Below are positions 18,249 to 27,305 of a stretch of DNA of 64,000 bases, in pieces. Source of the DNA: Flavobacterium marginilacus (GTDB lineage Bacteria; Bacteroidota; Bacteroidia; Flavobacteriales; Flavobacteriaceae); contig NZ_CP113975.1 in the NCBI RefSeq assembly GCF_026870155.1, forward strand, positions 1 to 64,000. Direction: 5' to 3'. The stretch's first letter is position 1. Each line of letters begins with the position of its first letter. The notes below the pieces were generated by a model. It was not told the DNA's origin. It ran no database searches and worked only from the letters and a program-made list of their open reading frames with translations. The translations under genes and the position numbers were made by a program.

Positions 18249-18313
18249 AACCATTAAGGAATTAAGAGAATTAAGCAACACTTAATAAACTTAATCTCTT
18301 AATGGTTTTTTTA
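18249..18313 (+). terminator. Terminator after the DUF4254 gene
   Basis: Long hairpin: AACCATTAAG at 18249-18258 pairs with CTTAATGGTT at 18298-18307, with further pairing inside (ATTAAG with CTTAAT), followed by a T run to 18313. It lies just before the next start codon. Confidence 0.75.
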
Positions 18314-18326
18314 TATCAATAGTTAA

Positions 18327-19370
18327 TTGCAAAAAAAAATCCAACATATCGCAGTCATGAGACTCTCTGCAATGGGTGATGTTGCGATGACCGTTCCTGT
18401 TTTGCGTGCTTTTGCGAATCAGTATCCGGAAATAAAAATCACGGTAATTTCGAGGCCTTTTTTCAAACCTTTTTTTGACGGAATTCCAAATCTTTCTTTT
18501 TTTGCTTTTGATGAAAAACAAAGACATAAAGGTTTCTTTGGACTGCTTCGGTTATTTCAGGATTTGAAAAACTTGCAGATTGACGCTTTTGCCGATCTGC
18601 ATAATGTTTTGCGTTCCAAAGTCGTTCGTACGCTTTTTGCCTTGAGCGGAAAAAAAATCGCTTCAGTTGACAAAGGCAGAGAAGAAAAAAAAGCCCTTAC
18701 CCGTGCCGAAAACAAAATCTTCAAACCACTCACAACGATGTTTGAAAGACACGAAAAAGTCTTTGACGAACTTGGTTTTCCAGTAGATTTATCAAATCCG
18801 GAGTTTCCAAAAAAATCAATTTTAGACGAAGAAGTGATCGGTATAATTGGAGAAAATAACCAAAAACTTATCGGAATTGCTCCTTTTGCACAATACGATT
18901 CCAAAGTATATCCTCAAGATTTAATGCAGGAAGTTATCAATCTGATGGCAGAAAATAAGAGTCAAAAAATCCTTCTTTTTGGAGGAGGAAAAAAAGAAAT
19001 CGAAATTTTAAATCAGCTAAGTTTAGGCAAAGAGAATGTCATCAATATGGCTGGAAAAATTAAGTTTCCTCAGGAATTACAGCTCATCAGTAATCTGGAT
19101 GTAATGCTTTCTATGGATTCTGGAAATGCTCATATTGCGGCGATGCTGGGTGTAAAGGTGATTACGCTTTGGGGCGCAACTCATCCGTATGCCGGTTTTT
19201 CACCTTTTAATCAGCCACTGGAAAATGCTTTGGTTTCGGATAGAAATTTGTTTCCAAAAATACCAACTTCTGTATATGGGAATAAAATTACTGAAGGCTA
19301 TGAAGATGCTATGCGAACAATTTCTGCAGACTCTATTATTAAGCAATGTAAAAATATATTGTATTCATAA
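18327..19370 (+). CDS. Family 9 glycosyltransferase (heptosyltransferase-like)
   Basis: 347 residues. The N-terminus IAVMRLSAMGDVAMTVPVLR and the C-terminal donor site SMDSGNAHIAAMLGVKVITLWGATHP are typical of GT9 enzymes that build the lipopolysaccharide core. The start is TTG at 18327; an ATG at 18357 would cut into the first beta strand of the fold, so the upstream TTG is preferred. The terminator of the DUF4254 gene ends 14 bases before this start, so the promoter must overlap it or read-through is used. Confidence 0.88.
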   Translation: MQKKIQHIAVMRLSAMGDVAMTVPVLRAFANQYPEIKITVISRPFFKPFFDGIPNLSFFAFDEKQRHKGFFGLLRLFQDLKNLQIDAFADLHNVLRSKVVRTLFALSGKKIASVDKGREEKKALTRAENKIFKPLTTMFERHEKVFDELGFPVDLSNPEFPKKSILDEEVIGIIGENNQKLIGIAPFAQYDSKVYPQDLMQEVINLMAENKSQKILLFGGGKKEIEILNQLSLGKENVINMAGKIKFPQELQLISNLDVMLSMDSGNAHIAAMLGVKVITLWGATHPYAGFSPFNQPLENALVSDRNLFPKIPTSVYGNKITEGYEDAMRTISADSIIKQCKNILYS

Positions 19371-19690
19371 TTTAAAGGCTTGTATTAACCCAATCCTTAT
19401 TTCTTTTTCCGATGGGATAATTATCAAATTATTAACAATTATCCTATCGAATATTAATAAACAAAATACTACTTTAGTTTCAAAAAATATTAGCTTATAA
19501 AAATTGTTGTCCAATAGGAATATTAAATAATTTTCCAATCTTTTTCCTTATCTGGAGAAGACTTAGTGAAGAAAAATTAATAAATTAATTTTCTATTTTG
19601 TTTGGTATACAATTAATTAGTAATAACTCACTTTTTATCTGAAGTTTCTAAAGAATTTTGAAGACTTAATACGAAATATATAAAATTTTT
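19371..19690. other. 320-base intergenic region with an inverted repeat
   Basis: Very AT-rich and without a credible gene. It holds one inverted repeat at 19410-19449 (described separately) and the promoter region of the beta-barrel receptor gene, in which I see no consensus element. Confidence 0.6.
19410..19449. repeat. Inverted repeat upstream of the beta-barrel receptor gene
   Basis: Arms of 13 bases (CGATGGGATAATT and AATTATCCTATCG) with one mismatch and a 14-base spacer. There is no T run after it, so it is more like a binding site or leader structure than a terminator. Confidence 0.55.
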
Positions 19691-22456
19691 ATGCCGAAAA
19701 TTACACTTACAATTGCATTTTTGTTCTTATTTTCTTTATCTGCGTTTTCTCAAAAAGCAAATCTCTCTGGTGTTTTAACAGAGGATAGCGAAAAAACCCC
19801 TGTTTATAATTCAGTTGTAGCTTTATTAACCCCTAAAGATTCTATTCTATATAAATTTACCCGATCGGATAAAGAGGGAAAGTTTAACTTCAAAAATGTA
19901 AAGTCAGGAAATTATATCTTGATGACAGCACATAGCTTATATGCCGATTATTTAGATTCCATATCCGTTGTTGAAAAGGATAAAAATATAGGAACGATTG
20001 CTTTGATAAGCAAAATGAAACTGCTTCGAGAAGTAATTATAAAAACCGGTTCTATTCGTATTAAAGGTGATACTACAAGTTACAGAGCAAGCGATTTTAA
20101 AGTCGATGCCAATGCAAATGTCGAAGAATTACTAAAAAAACTGCCAGGAATTCAGGTTGATAAAAATGGTACTATAAAAGCTATGGGGGAAAAAGTAGAA
20201 AAAGTATTGGTAGATGGCGAAGAATTTTTTGGAGATGATCCTGGTATGGCTGTAAAAAATCTGCGTGCAGATGCAGTAAAAGAAGTACAGGTTTTTGATA
20301 AAAAAAGCGATCAGGCGGAGTTTACAGGAATTGACGATGGCGAGACAAAAAAAACAATTAATTTAAAATTGAAGGAGGACAAAAAGAAAGGGTATTTTGG
20401 TAAAATAGATGCCGCGAACGGACCATTAATAGCAATTGCCCCAAGGTATAATACAAATGTTCTGTTAAGCAGTTTTAAGGGGAAAAGAAAACTATCTGCT
20501 TTTTTATTAAATGGCAATACAGGTCAAGATGGCTTGGACTGGCAAGATAGTGAGAAATATGGTACGAGAGATGATAATGTTAATATGAGCATGGATGATG
20601 ATGGAAATATAAATTATGAATGGACAGGAGGGAATACAGATGATGAACCTTATGTTGATACTCAAAATGGTTTTATCAAAAACACTAATGCAGGATTGCA
20701 GTACAGTAACAAGTGGAATGATAAACAAACACTAAATGTTTCTCCAAAATATAATAATCAGATTTATACAAACACTAACAGCAGGAGCACTCAGACGCAA
20801 GTAGGTCAATCTCAATTGAATGAGAACACAGCAACAGTAAGTAATGTAAATCGAAGTAATTTTAAGTTAAATGTTGCTTATGATGTAAAATTAGATTCGG
20901 TAAATTCGATAAAATTTACTGCGAAAACCAATTTATACAAGACCGATAGTGATGAATTTATAAATGGAACTACCACTGGAGATAATGGATTGTTAAAAAA
21001 CAAACAGGAAAAAACATTTACTACAGATTCAGACAAGCAGTCTTTTTCGGCAAGCATTTTGTTTAAGCATAAATTTGCTAGAGCCAGACGTACATTCTCT
21101 GTAAACAGCAGCTGGAACAGTCTAAATACCAATTCAAATAATTTTTTAAAATCTTCAAACGAAAGTTATGATGGAGGTGTTTTCTCGAGCAGGAATGATA
21201 TAAATCAAAATAAAACTGGTGAGAAATCAAACCAAAATATTGCTGTCAATATTGCTTATACAGAGCCTGTAGGAAAGAAATTTGCATTGCAGCTTGCCTA
21301 TCAAATTACGCATAACAGCGGAGATAGTAATTATTTGACTTATAATTATTCAGACGTTACTGGTAATTATGATTCGCTGGATCATTCTTTATCTAACGAG
21401 TTCAATCAGAGTATAACAACCAATAAGCCAATTATAAAATTGAGTTACAATGCCAAAAAAATAAATTATAGTTTTGGAAGTGGTTTTGGTTTTACTTCAT
21501 TTGATTTACAGGATCAGACTTTAGATAAAGAGTACAAACGTAATTATACTAATTTTTATCCAGCAGCAAATTTGTCTTATAAATATGCAAGTAACAGTAA
21601 TTTGCGTTTTAGATATGAAGGAGGAACTAAACAGCCAACATTAGACCAATTACAGCCTTTGAGAAACAATCAGGATTTTTTTAATCAAATTATTGGTAAC
21701 CCTGATTTAAAGCAGTCTTTTACTAATAGTATAAACATATCGAATAGCAGTTATAGTATCTTGACAGAATCCCAATTCTATCAAAATATATCTTTTAGAA
21801 CAACAACAAATTTAATTTCCTATAATAAAGATATCGATTCAGAAAGTGCCAAAACAACCACCAAACCCATAAATACAAACGGTAATTTTTCTGCCAATTT
21901 ATATTTTGCTTATGGATTTAAAGTAAAGAAATTGGATTTACGAATTTATTGCAATCCATCAGTTAGCTACAACAAATCAATAATTAGTATTAATAACGTA
22001 CTTAATGATTCTAAGACTCTAAATTCTGGATTATCAGTTTATTTAAATAAATTCAAGGAAAAGAGGTATGAGATCAGTTTAAGTAATACTTTTTTGAATA
22101 ATAGAAACAGTACTTCTTTAAATGACGATATAAAATCATTTAACACTAATAATTTGTCGTTGGATATGGGTATTTATTTTAGAGAAAAATGGAAATTATC
22201 CACAGATTATAATTTATACTCTCGTCAAAAAACGGTAGATTTTCAAACTAATCTCAACAATCAATTGTGGAATGCAAGACTTCAGCGGACCTTCAAAAAA
22301 GATGAGTTTACGGCCTATATTATGGTACGTGATATTTTGAATCAAAATATTGGAATCAATAGATATGTGTATGAAAATGTAACTGGAGAGGAAAGAAACG
22401 ACAGGCTTCAAAGATATGCTATGTTAGGTTTTACTTGGAATTTTAAAAACAAATGA
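19691..22456 (+). CDS. Outer-membrane beta-barrel receptor (TonB-receptor-like, OMP_b-brl_3 type)
   Basis: 921 residues. Signal peptide 1-20 (LFLFSLSAFSQ), a carboxypeptidase-regulatory-like beta sandwich at about 23-110, a plug-like region with LLKKLPGIQVDKNG at about 150-165 and VLVDGEEFFGDDP, then a large barrel to the end with alternating beta strands and a C-terminal aromatic strand (MLGFTWNFKNK). It is an outer-membrane protein of unknown ligand. It has no SusD partner, so it is not a classical polysaccharide utilisation pair. The downstream GLPGLI protein is a typical companion. The barrel is rich in Asn and Ser. Confidence 0.88.
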   Translation: MPKITLTIAFLFLFSLSAFSQKANLSGVLTEDSEKTPVYNSVVALLTPKDSILYKFTRSDKEGKFNFKNVKSGNYILMTAHSLYADYLDSISVVEKDKNIGTIALISKMKLLREVIIKTGSIRIKGDTTSYRASDFKVDANANVEELLKKLPGIQVDKNGTIKAMGEKVEKVLVDGEEFFGDDPGMAVKNLRADAVKEVQVFDKKSDQAEFTGIDDGETKKTINLKLKEDKKKGYFGKIDAANGPLIAIAPRYNTNVLLSSFKGKRKLSAFLLNGNTGQDGLDWQDSEKYGTRDDNVNMSMDDDGNINYEWTGGNTDDEPYVDTQNGFIKNTNAGLQYSNKWNDKQTLNVSPKYNNQIYTNTNSRSTQTQVGQSQLNENTATVSNVNRSNFKLNVAYDVKLDSVNSIKFTAKTNLYKTDSDEFINGTTTGDNGLLKNKQEKTFTTDSDKQSFSASILFKHKFARARRTFSVNSSWNSLNTNSNNFLKSSNESYDGGVFSSRNDINQNKTGEKSNQNIAVNIAYTEPVGKKFALQLAYQITHNSGDSNYLTYNYSDVTGNYDSLDHSLSNEFNQSITTNKPIIKLSYNAKKINYSFGSGFGFTSFDLQDQTLDKEYKRNYTNFYPAANLSYKYASNSNLRFRYEGGTKQPTLDQLQPLRNNQDFFNQIIGNPDLKQSFTNSINISNSSYSILTESQFYQNISFRTTTNLISYNKDIDSESAKTTTKPINTNGNFSANLYFAYGFKVKKLDLRIYCNPSVSYNKSIISINNVLNDSKTLNSGLSVYLNKFKEKRYEISLSNTFLNNRNSTSLNDDIKSFNTNNLSLDMGIYFREKWKLSTDYNLYSRQKTVDFQTNLNNQLWNARLQRTFKKDEFTAYIMVRDILNQNIGINRYVYENVTGEERNDRLQRYAMLGFTWNFKNK

Positions 22457-22568
22457 GAGTAAAAAAATAAATTAGTATTTCCTTAGTACCAGAATATACA
22501 CTTTGGCAATGCTATTTCGATATTTTTTAAAGCAGAATCCCAAAAAAATAATTATCAAAAGTCAAAAT

Positions 22569-23330
22569 ATGAAATCAATATTTTTTTTTATTGCAATACT
22601 AATTTCTACAACGAGCTCAAAAGCGCAGCAATTTATAGATAAAGCAGTAGTTGAATATGAAGTAAGCACCAATCTCAAAAAAACGATGAGTAATGATAGC
22701 TGGGACGAGAAGATGAAAGAAAACATTTCCGACTTAAAAATATCGTATTACACATACACTTTTGAAAACAATAAAAGCATTTACAAATTTGACAGGTGGA
22801 GCCCAAAAACAAGAATACCAAAAAATGAAAAAGATGCAGATGAAGAAAACAGCTGGTATTCTGATTTTACCAGCGGAACAATGAGTATGCAAAAGCAAAT
22901 AGTTGGAACTAATTTTGTGGTAGTCGACAGTATATTAAATATTGAATGGAAGATTACAAACGAAAATAGAGAAATAGCAGGTTATAATTGTCGAAAAGCG
23001 GTGGGCAGAATAATGAATGATGTGTATGTATTTGCTTTTTACACAAACGATATAACCATATCTGGAGGTCCGTGTACAGTAAATGGTTTGCCGGGTTTAA
23101 TATTAGGGCTTTCCATACCAAGATTATACACCTCATTTATTGCAACAAAGGTAGATTTAAAAAGGATCGATAAACCCGAAATAAAACCCATTAGTGCTAA
23201 AAAAGTGTATGATTTGGCAGGGCTGAAGTCATTGATAGAAGATAAAACAAAAGATTGGTTTATCTATGGCGATGATAAAGAAGAAAATAAAAGACAAAAA
23301 AATATGTTTTTGTGGAATGCTTTTTTATAA
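22569..23330 (+). CDS. GLPGLI family exported protein
   Basis: The start chosen is ATG 22569, which begins a good signal peptide (MKSIFFFIAILISTTSSKAQ); an in-frame start at 22503 would add 22 residues that hide it. The mature protein of about 230 residues carries the naming motif GLPGLI inside GGPCTVNGLPGLILGLS, and a conserved CRKAVG segment upstream of it. GLPGLI proteins are secreted, function unknown, and frequently lie beside outer-membrane receptors, as here. An unpaired-looking pair of Cys (about 162 and 185) could form a disulphide. Confidence 0.9.
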   Translation: MKSIFFFIAILISTTSSKAQQFIDKAVVEYEVSTNLKKTMSNDSWDEKMKENISDLKISYYTYTFENNKSIYKFDRWSPKTRIPKNEKDADEENSWYSDFTSGTMSMQKQIVGTNFVVVDSILNIEWKITNENREIAGYNCRKAVGRIMNDVYVFAFYTNDITISGGPCTVNGLPGLILGLSIPRLYTSFIATKVDLKRIDKPEIKPISAKKVYDLAGLKSLIEDKTKDWFIYGDDKEENKRQKNMFLWNAFL

Positions 23331-23380
23331 TTTTCAAAAACTTTAAACCTCATTATTCAAAGCAAAGACTGCAAAAGGAT

Positions 23381-23689
23381 TCATAGCCAAATTCCGTTTT
23401 CCCTGCATCTTGTAATCAAAAATCTTTTTAGATTAGAAATAGATTCTTCAAAATCAGGTGGTTCTAACCCGAATCTTAAAAATTCCTGCTGTTGTTTTTC
23501 TGTTGCTTCGCATGCTTTTACGATTTCTTTTAGCATATCGAGCATAATGAGCTGCTTGTTTCCGTTTTGATCAAATTTCAAATCAGCCAGTTCGTCCTGT
23601 AATTTTTCGCAATAGCCTAAAAGATGCTCTACTTCATTTTCTTCAAGAAGATGAGGCTTGTTTTTGAATAATTCTCTCGGGTTTTTCAT
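23381..23689 (-). CDS. Small conserved helical protein, function unknown
   Basis: 102 residues, soluble, acidic and almost all helical (LLEENEVEHLLGYCEKLQDE; FLRFGLEPPDFEESISNLKR). No known domain was recognised. ATG start, followed closely upstream by the reductase gene on the same strand, 98 bases away, so they may be co-transcribed. Codon use looks like that of its neighbours. It could be a regulatory or adaptor protein; no function is proposed. Confidence 0.6.
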   Translation of the reverse strand: MKNPRELFKNKPHLLEENEVEHLLGYCEKLQDELADLKFDQNGNKQLIMLDMLKEIVKACEATEKQQQEFLRFGLEPPDFEESISNLKRFLITRCRENGIWL

Positions 23690-23787
23690 ATAAAAAATGC
23701 GATTAGTATTCGAAAATAAGACTGAACCAGACCCTGTAAAATTCTGATTGCTATTAGATTCTAAAATAAGCTATCTAAAATTTATTT

Positions 23788-24840
23788 CTAAACATCATCA
23801 TAATCTACTTTTATCGTAGCTGTAGTCGGATGTGCTTGACAAGTCAGGATTAAACCTTCGGCAATTTCTTTTTCAGTAAGAATTGAGTTTTTCTTCATTT
23901 CGGCTGCGCCTTCTGTTACTCGGGCGAGACAGCTGCTGCAAATACCGCCTTGGCAGGAATAAGGAGCGTCTATTCCCTGTTTTAGGGCAGCATCAAGAAT
24001 GCTCTGTTTTTGAGACATTTCAAAACTTGTTTCTTCATCATCAACCAAAACTGTAATTTTAGAATGACCGCTTAAGGATTGACTGATAGTCTGTTCTTTA
24101 GAAGAAGAAGTGAAAAGCTCGAATTTTATAGCCGATTCTTTTACGTTTTTTTCTTTTAGAACATTAGAAACGGTATTGATCATTTCTTCGGGACCGCACA
24201 AATAAAATTTGTCAAATTCCATTGTAGCATGCTTTGTATTCAATGTATAATTTACAGCTGCTTTGTCAATTCGTCCAAACAATGCATTTTCGGCATTAAC
24301 TCTGCTGTATACATAATCAACAAACAGACGGCCAACATACTGCAGCTGTAAATCGTGCAGTTCCTGATGAAAAATAGTTTCTTCAGGAGATTTGTTTCCG
24401 TATACTAGTGTAAAGGAACTTTTCGGCTCACTTTTCAAAACAGATTTTATGATGGATAAAATTGGAGTAATTCCGCTTCCTGCTGCAAAAGCGATATAGC
24501 TTTTTTGGCGGTCATTTTCAGGTTCAAAAATAAATTTCCCTTCTGGTTTTCCTACCTCTAGGATATCACCAGCCTTTAATTTTGTATTTGCAAATTGTGA
24601 AAAAAGACCGTCTTTTACTGCTTTTACTGCAATTCTCAATTCACCGCTTCCAGGTGCTGAACAGATAGAATAGGCACGACGGATTTCGGTATTGTCTAAT
24701 GTCAATCGTAAATTAATGTATTGACCGGCTATGAAATCATAATTGGATTTTAATTCTTCGGGTACATTAAAAAGTATAGAAACGGCATCTTTGGTTTCGC
24801 GTTTTACTTCTTTTACAATTAATTTTAGAAAATTTGGCAT
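23788..24840 (-). CDS. Ferredoxin-NADP reductase-type oxidoreductase with 2Fe-2S domain (PaaE-like)
   Basis: 350 residues from ATG 24840; a TTG six codons upstream is unlikely because a -7 promoter element overlaps it. Domains: FAD-binding with RRAYSICSAPG (about 53-63), NAD(P)-binding with AFAAGSGITPILSI, and a C-terminal plant-type 2Fe-2S ferredoxin with CQGGICSSC and a fourth Cys in LILTCQAHP. It passes electrons from NAD(P)H through FAD and the cluster to a partner oxygenase, as PaaE does in phenylacetyl-CoA epoxidation. No other paa gene is in the window, so the partner is unknown. Confidence 0.9.
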   Translation of the reverse strand: MPNFLKLIVKEVKRETKDAVSILFNVPEELKSNYDFIAGQYINLRLTLDNTEIRRAYSICSAPGSGELRIAVKAVKDGLFSQFANTKLKAGDILEVGKPEGKFIFEPENDRQKSYIAFAAGSGITPILSIIKSVLKSEPKSSFTLVYGNKSPEETIFHQELHDLQLQYVGRLFVDYVYSRVNAENALFGRIDKAAVNYTLNTKHATMEFDKFYLCGPEEMINTVSNVLKEKNVKESAIKFELFTSSSKEQTISQSLSGHSKITVLVDDEETSFEMSQKQSILDAALKQGIDAPYSCQGGICSSCLARVTEGAAEMKKNSILTEKEIAEGLILTCQAHPTTATIKVDYDDV

Positions 24841-24855
24841 GAGATTGTTTTTTTG

Positions 24856-24863
24856 CAAAAGTA
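24856..24863 (-). promoter_or_regulatory. Candidate -7 element for the PaaE-like gene
   Basis: Reads TACTTTTG on the minus strand, 15 bases before ATG 24840. It supports the ATG over the upstream TTG. Confidence 0.45.
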
Positions 24864-24977
24864 ATAAAACTATTTAGGATTAAAAGAATATCATACAGTT
24901 CAAAATAGTTTTTACTTTTTTTTGTGTAACATTTTCCTACTCTAAAAGACTCATTTATAAAACCAAAATAAAAAACC

Positions 24978-26447
24978 ATGTTTGCAAAATTTATTTATCT
25001 TGAATGGAAATCTTTTACGAGATCAGCTTCTTTCGCTTCAAGTCTGGCCTTGAAAATATTGATGGGATTTCTGGTTCTTTATTTTACTGTTCTTTTCTTA
25101 GCAATGGGTGTTGGAGCATTTTATATTCTAAAGAAAATGCAGCTGGATCCGTTGGTTACAGTAAACAAGTTCTTAATTTATTACTTTGTAATGGATTTGA
25201 TTGTACGCCTTTTGCTTCAGGCAATTCCAGTGATGAACATTAGGCCTTTATTAACGCTGCCTTTTAAGAGACCAACAATTGTTCATTTTTCTTTAGGAAA
25301 AACAGCTTTATCTTTTTTTAATGTAACGCATGCATTTTTCTTTGTTCCTTTTTGCGCTGTTTTGCTATATGAAGGCTATGATCCAATAAGCGTTATTCTT
25401 TGGGGAACAGCTCTTTTTTCATTAGTTTACTGCAATAATTTTTTGAATATTTTATTGAATAACAAAGATAATTTACTGGGTGTTTTTATTGCGGTAACAG
25501 TAATTTTGGCTGGATGCCAATATTATAAAATCTTTGATGTTACAGCTTATGTTTATCCGTTTTTTGAAGCGTTATTTCATACCAAATGGGCTTTTATAAT
25601 TCCAGTGCTGGTCTTGTCCGGTCTCTATTATTGGACATATAATTATCTAAAAGGCGATTTGTATCTGGATGCGGGATTATCTGTCAAAAATGATATTGCC
25701 AAAACAGAAAACCTGACTTGGTTAAATCAATTTGGGACTTTAGGAACATTTTTGAAAAACGACATTAAATTAATCAAAAGAAATAAACGCTCAAAAACGA
25801 CAGTTGGAGTCAGTATAATGTTTTTGTTTTATGGTTTACTATTTTTCTCGGGCGGAGTAGAGGCATATGATAAACCAATAATGCACATTTTTGCAGGAAT
25901 ATTTGTCTCGGGCGGATTTTTATTCACTTTTGGACAGTTTGTTCCAAGTTGGGACAGTTCTTATTATCAATTGATGATGACACAGAATATTCCGTATCGC
26001 GGTTATTTGAGTTCCAAATGGTGGCTTGTAGTTATTGCAACTGTTATTTCTACAATTTTAGCATCGTTCTATTTGTATTTTGGCTGGCAGGTATATCTTA
26101 CCATAGTTGCTGGAGCGATTTATAATATAGGTGTTAATTCACATCTTGTATTATTAGGAGGAGCTTTTACAAAAACACCAATCGATTTATCAATGTCAAA
26201 AGGGGCTTTTGGTGATAAAAAATCATTTAATGTAAATACAATGCTGCTTACATTGCCAAAATTACTCTTACCGGTATTTTTATATTGGCTGGGTTCCTAT
26301 TTAATGAATCCAAAACTGGGACTTGCTTTTGTAGCTTTGGCCGGGGTATTAGGGTTTATGTGTAGAAATGTAGTTTTTTTAATGATAGAAAAAATTTATA
26401 AAAAAGAGAAATATAAAACTATCGAAGCCTACAAACAGAAACAATAA
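24978..26447 (+). CDS. ABC exporter membrane subunit, DUF5687 family
   Basis: 489 residues with about 12 membrane helices in two halves separated by a charged cytoplasmic loop (KNDIKLIKRNKRSKTTVG). The N-terminus FAKFIYLEWKSFTRS and the overall pattern fit the DUF5687 membrane proteins of Bacteroidota, which pair with a short ABC ATPase. The ATPase gene follows 75 bases downstream. Substrate unknown; candidates are lipids or peptides. No solute-binding protein is present, which fits an exporter. Confidence 0.82.
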   Translation: MFAKFIYLEWKSFTRSASFASSLALKILMGFLVLYFTVLFLAMGVGAFYILKKMQLDPLVTVNKFLIYYFVMDLIVRLLLQAIPVMNIRPLLTLPFKRPTIVHFSLGKTALSFFNVTHAFFFVPFCAVLLYEGYDPISVILWGTALFSLVYCNNFLNILLNNKDNLLGVFIAVTVILAGCQYYKIFDVTAYVYPFFEALFHTKWAFIIPVLVLSGLYYWTYNYLKGDLYLDAGLSVKNDIAKTENLTWLNQFGTLGTFLKNDIKLIKRNKRSKTTVGVSIMFLFYGLLFFSGGVEAYDKPIMHIFAGIFVSGGFLFTFGQFVPSWDSSYYQLMMTQNIPYRGYLSSKWWLVVIATVISTILASFYLYFGWQVYLTIVAGAIYNIGVNSHLVLLGGAFTKTPIDLSMSKGAFGDKKSFNVNTMLLTLPKLLLPVFLYWLGSYLMNPKLGLAFVALAGVLGFMCRNVVFLMIEKIYKKEKYKTIEAYKQKQ

Positions 26448-26522
26448 CAATTTCAATGAAAAGCGTAGAATAATATTGAAATTTTTAAATCCAAAATCAG
26501 CAATCTAAAATTAGAAATTACC

Positions 26523-27218
26523 ATGATACAAGTAAATAATCTTTCCAAAAAATACAGCGAGACAACCGTTTTAAATATAGAATCATTAGAAATTCCAAAA
26601 GGACAGAGTTTCGGATTAGTGGGCAATAATGGAGCAGGAAAAACTACTTTTTTCAGTTTATTACTGGATTTAATTCACCCTACAACAGGAAGTATTTTAA
26701 ATCATGAAATTCAGGTAAATAAGAGCGAAGACTGGAAACCTTTCACTGCTTCTTTTTTAGACGAGAGTTTTCTGATAGGATATTTAACTCCCGAAGAATA
26801 TTTTTATTTCATTGGAGATTTAAGAGGTCAAAACAAAGCTGATGTTGATGCACTGTTGGCGCAGCATGAAGAGTTTTTCAATGGTGAAATTCTTAAAAAT
26901 AAAAAATACTTAAGAGATTTGTCAAAAGGAAATCAAAAGAAAGTTGGGATCATTGCAACTTTGATTGGTAATCCAGAAGTCATTATCCTAGACGAGCCTT
27001 TTGCTAACCTGGATCCAACAACAGTAATCAGACTCAAAAAAATAATTAAAGAACTGGCAGATAATCCAAACGTAACAATATTGGTTTCCAGCCATGATCT
27101 GCAGCACACAGTTGAAGTTTGCGATAGAATTGTAGCTCTTAATAAAGGAGAATTGGTAAAAGATATTCAGACTTCAAAAGAAACGCTGCAGGAATTGGAA
27201 TTGTTTTTTGCGGTTTAA
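26523..27218 (+). CDS. ABC transporter ATP-binding protein
   Basis: 231 residues. Walker A GNNGAGKTT at about 34-42, signature LSKGNQKK in place of LSGGQ, Walker B VIILDEPFANLDP, and the switch histidine in VSSHDLQH. It is the energy-coupling subunit for the DUF5687 membrane protein just upstream. The LSKGN signature is common in exporters of the CcmA/YxlF type. Ends before sprE with an 87-base gap. Confidence 0.93.
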   Translation: MIQVNNLSKKYSETTVLNIESLEIPKGQSFGLVGNNGAGKTTFFSLLLDLIHPTTGSILNHEIQVNKSEDWKPFTASFLDESFLIGYLTPEEYFYFIGDLRGQNKADVDALLAQHEEFFNGEILKNKKYLRDLSKGNQKKVGIIATLIGNPEVIILDEPFANLDPTTVIRLKKIIKELADNPNVTILVSSHDLQHTVEVCDRIVALNKGELVKDIQTSKETLQELELFFAV

Positions 27219-27305
27219 ATTTATATATTACAAAAAGAAACGTATTTTTACAAGTCATTATACTAAAATACTTTTTAGAAAGTTTAATGATTTAAACGTT
27301 TTCCC

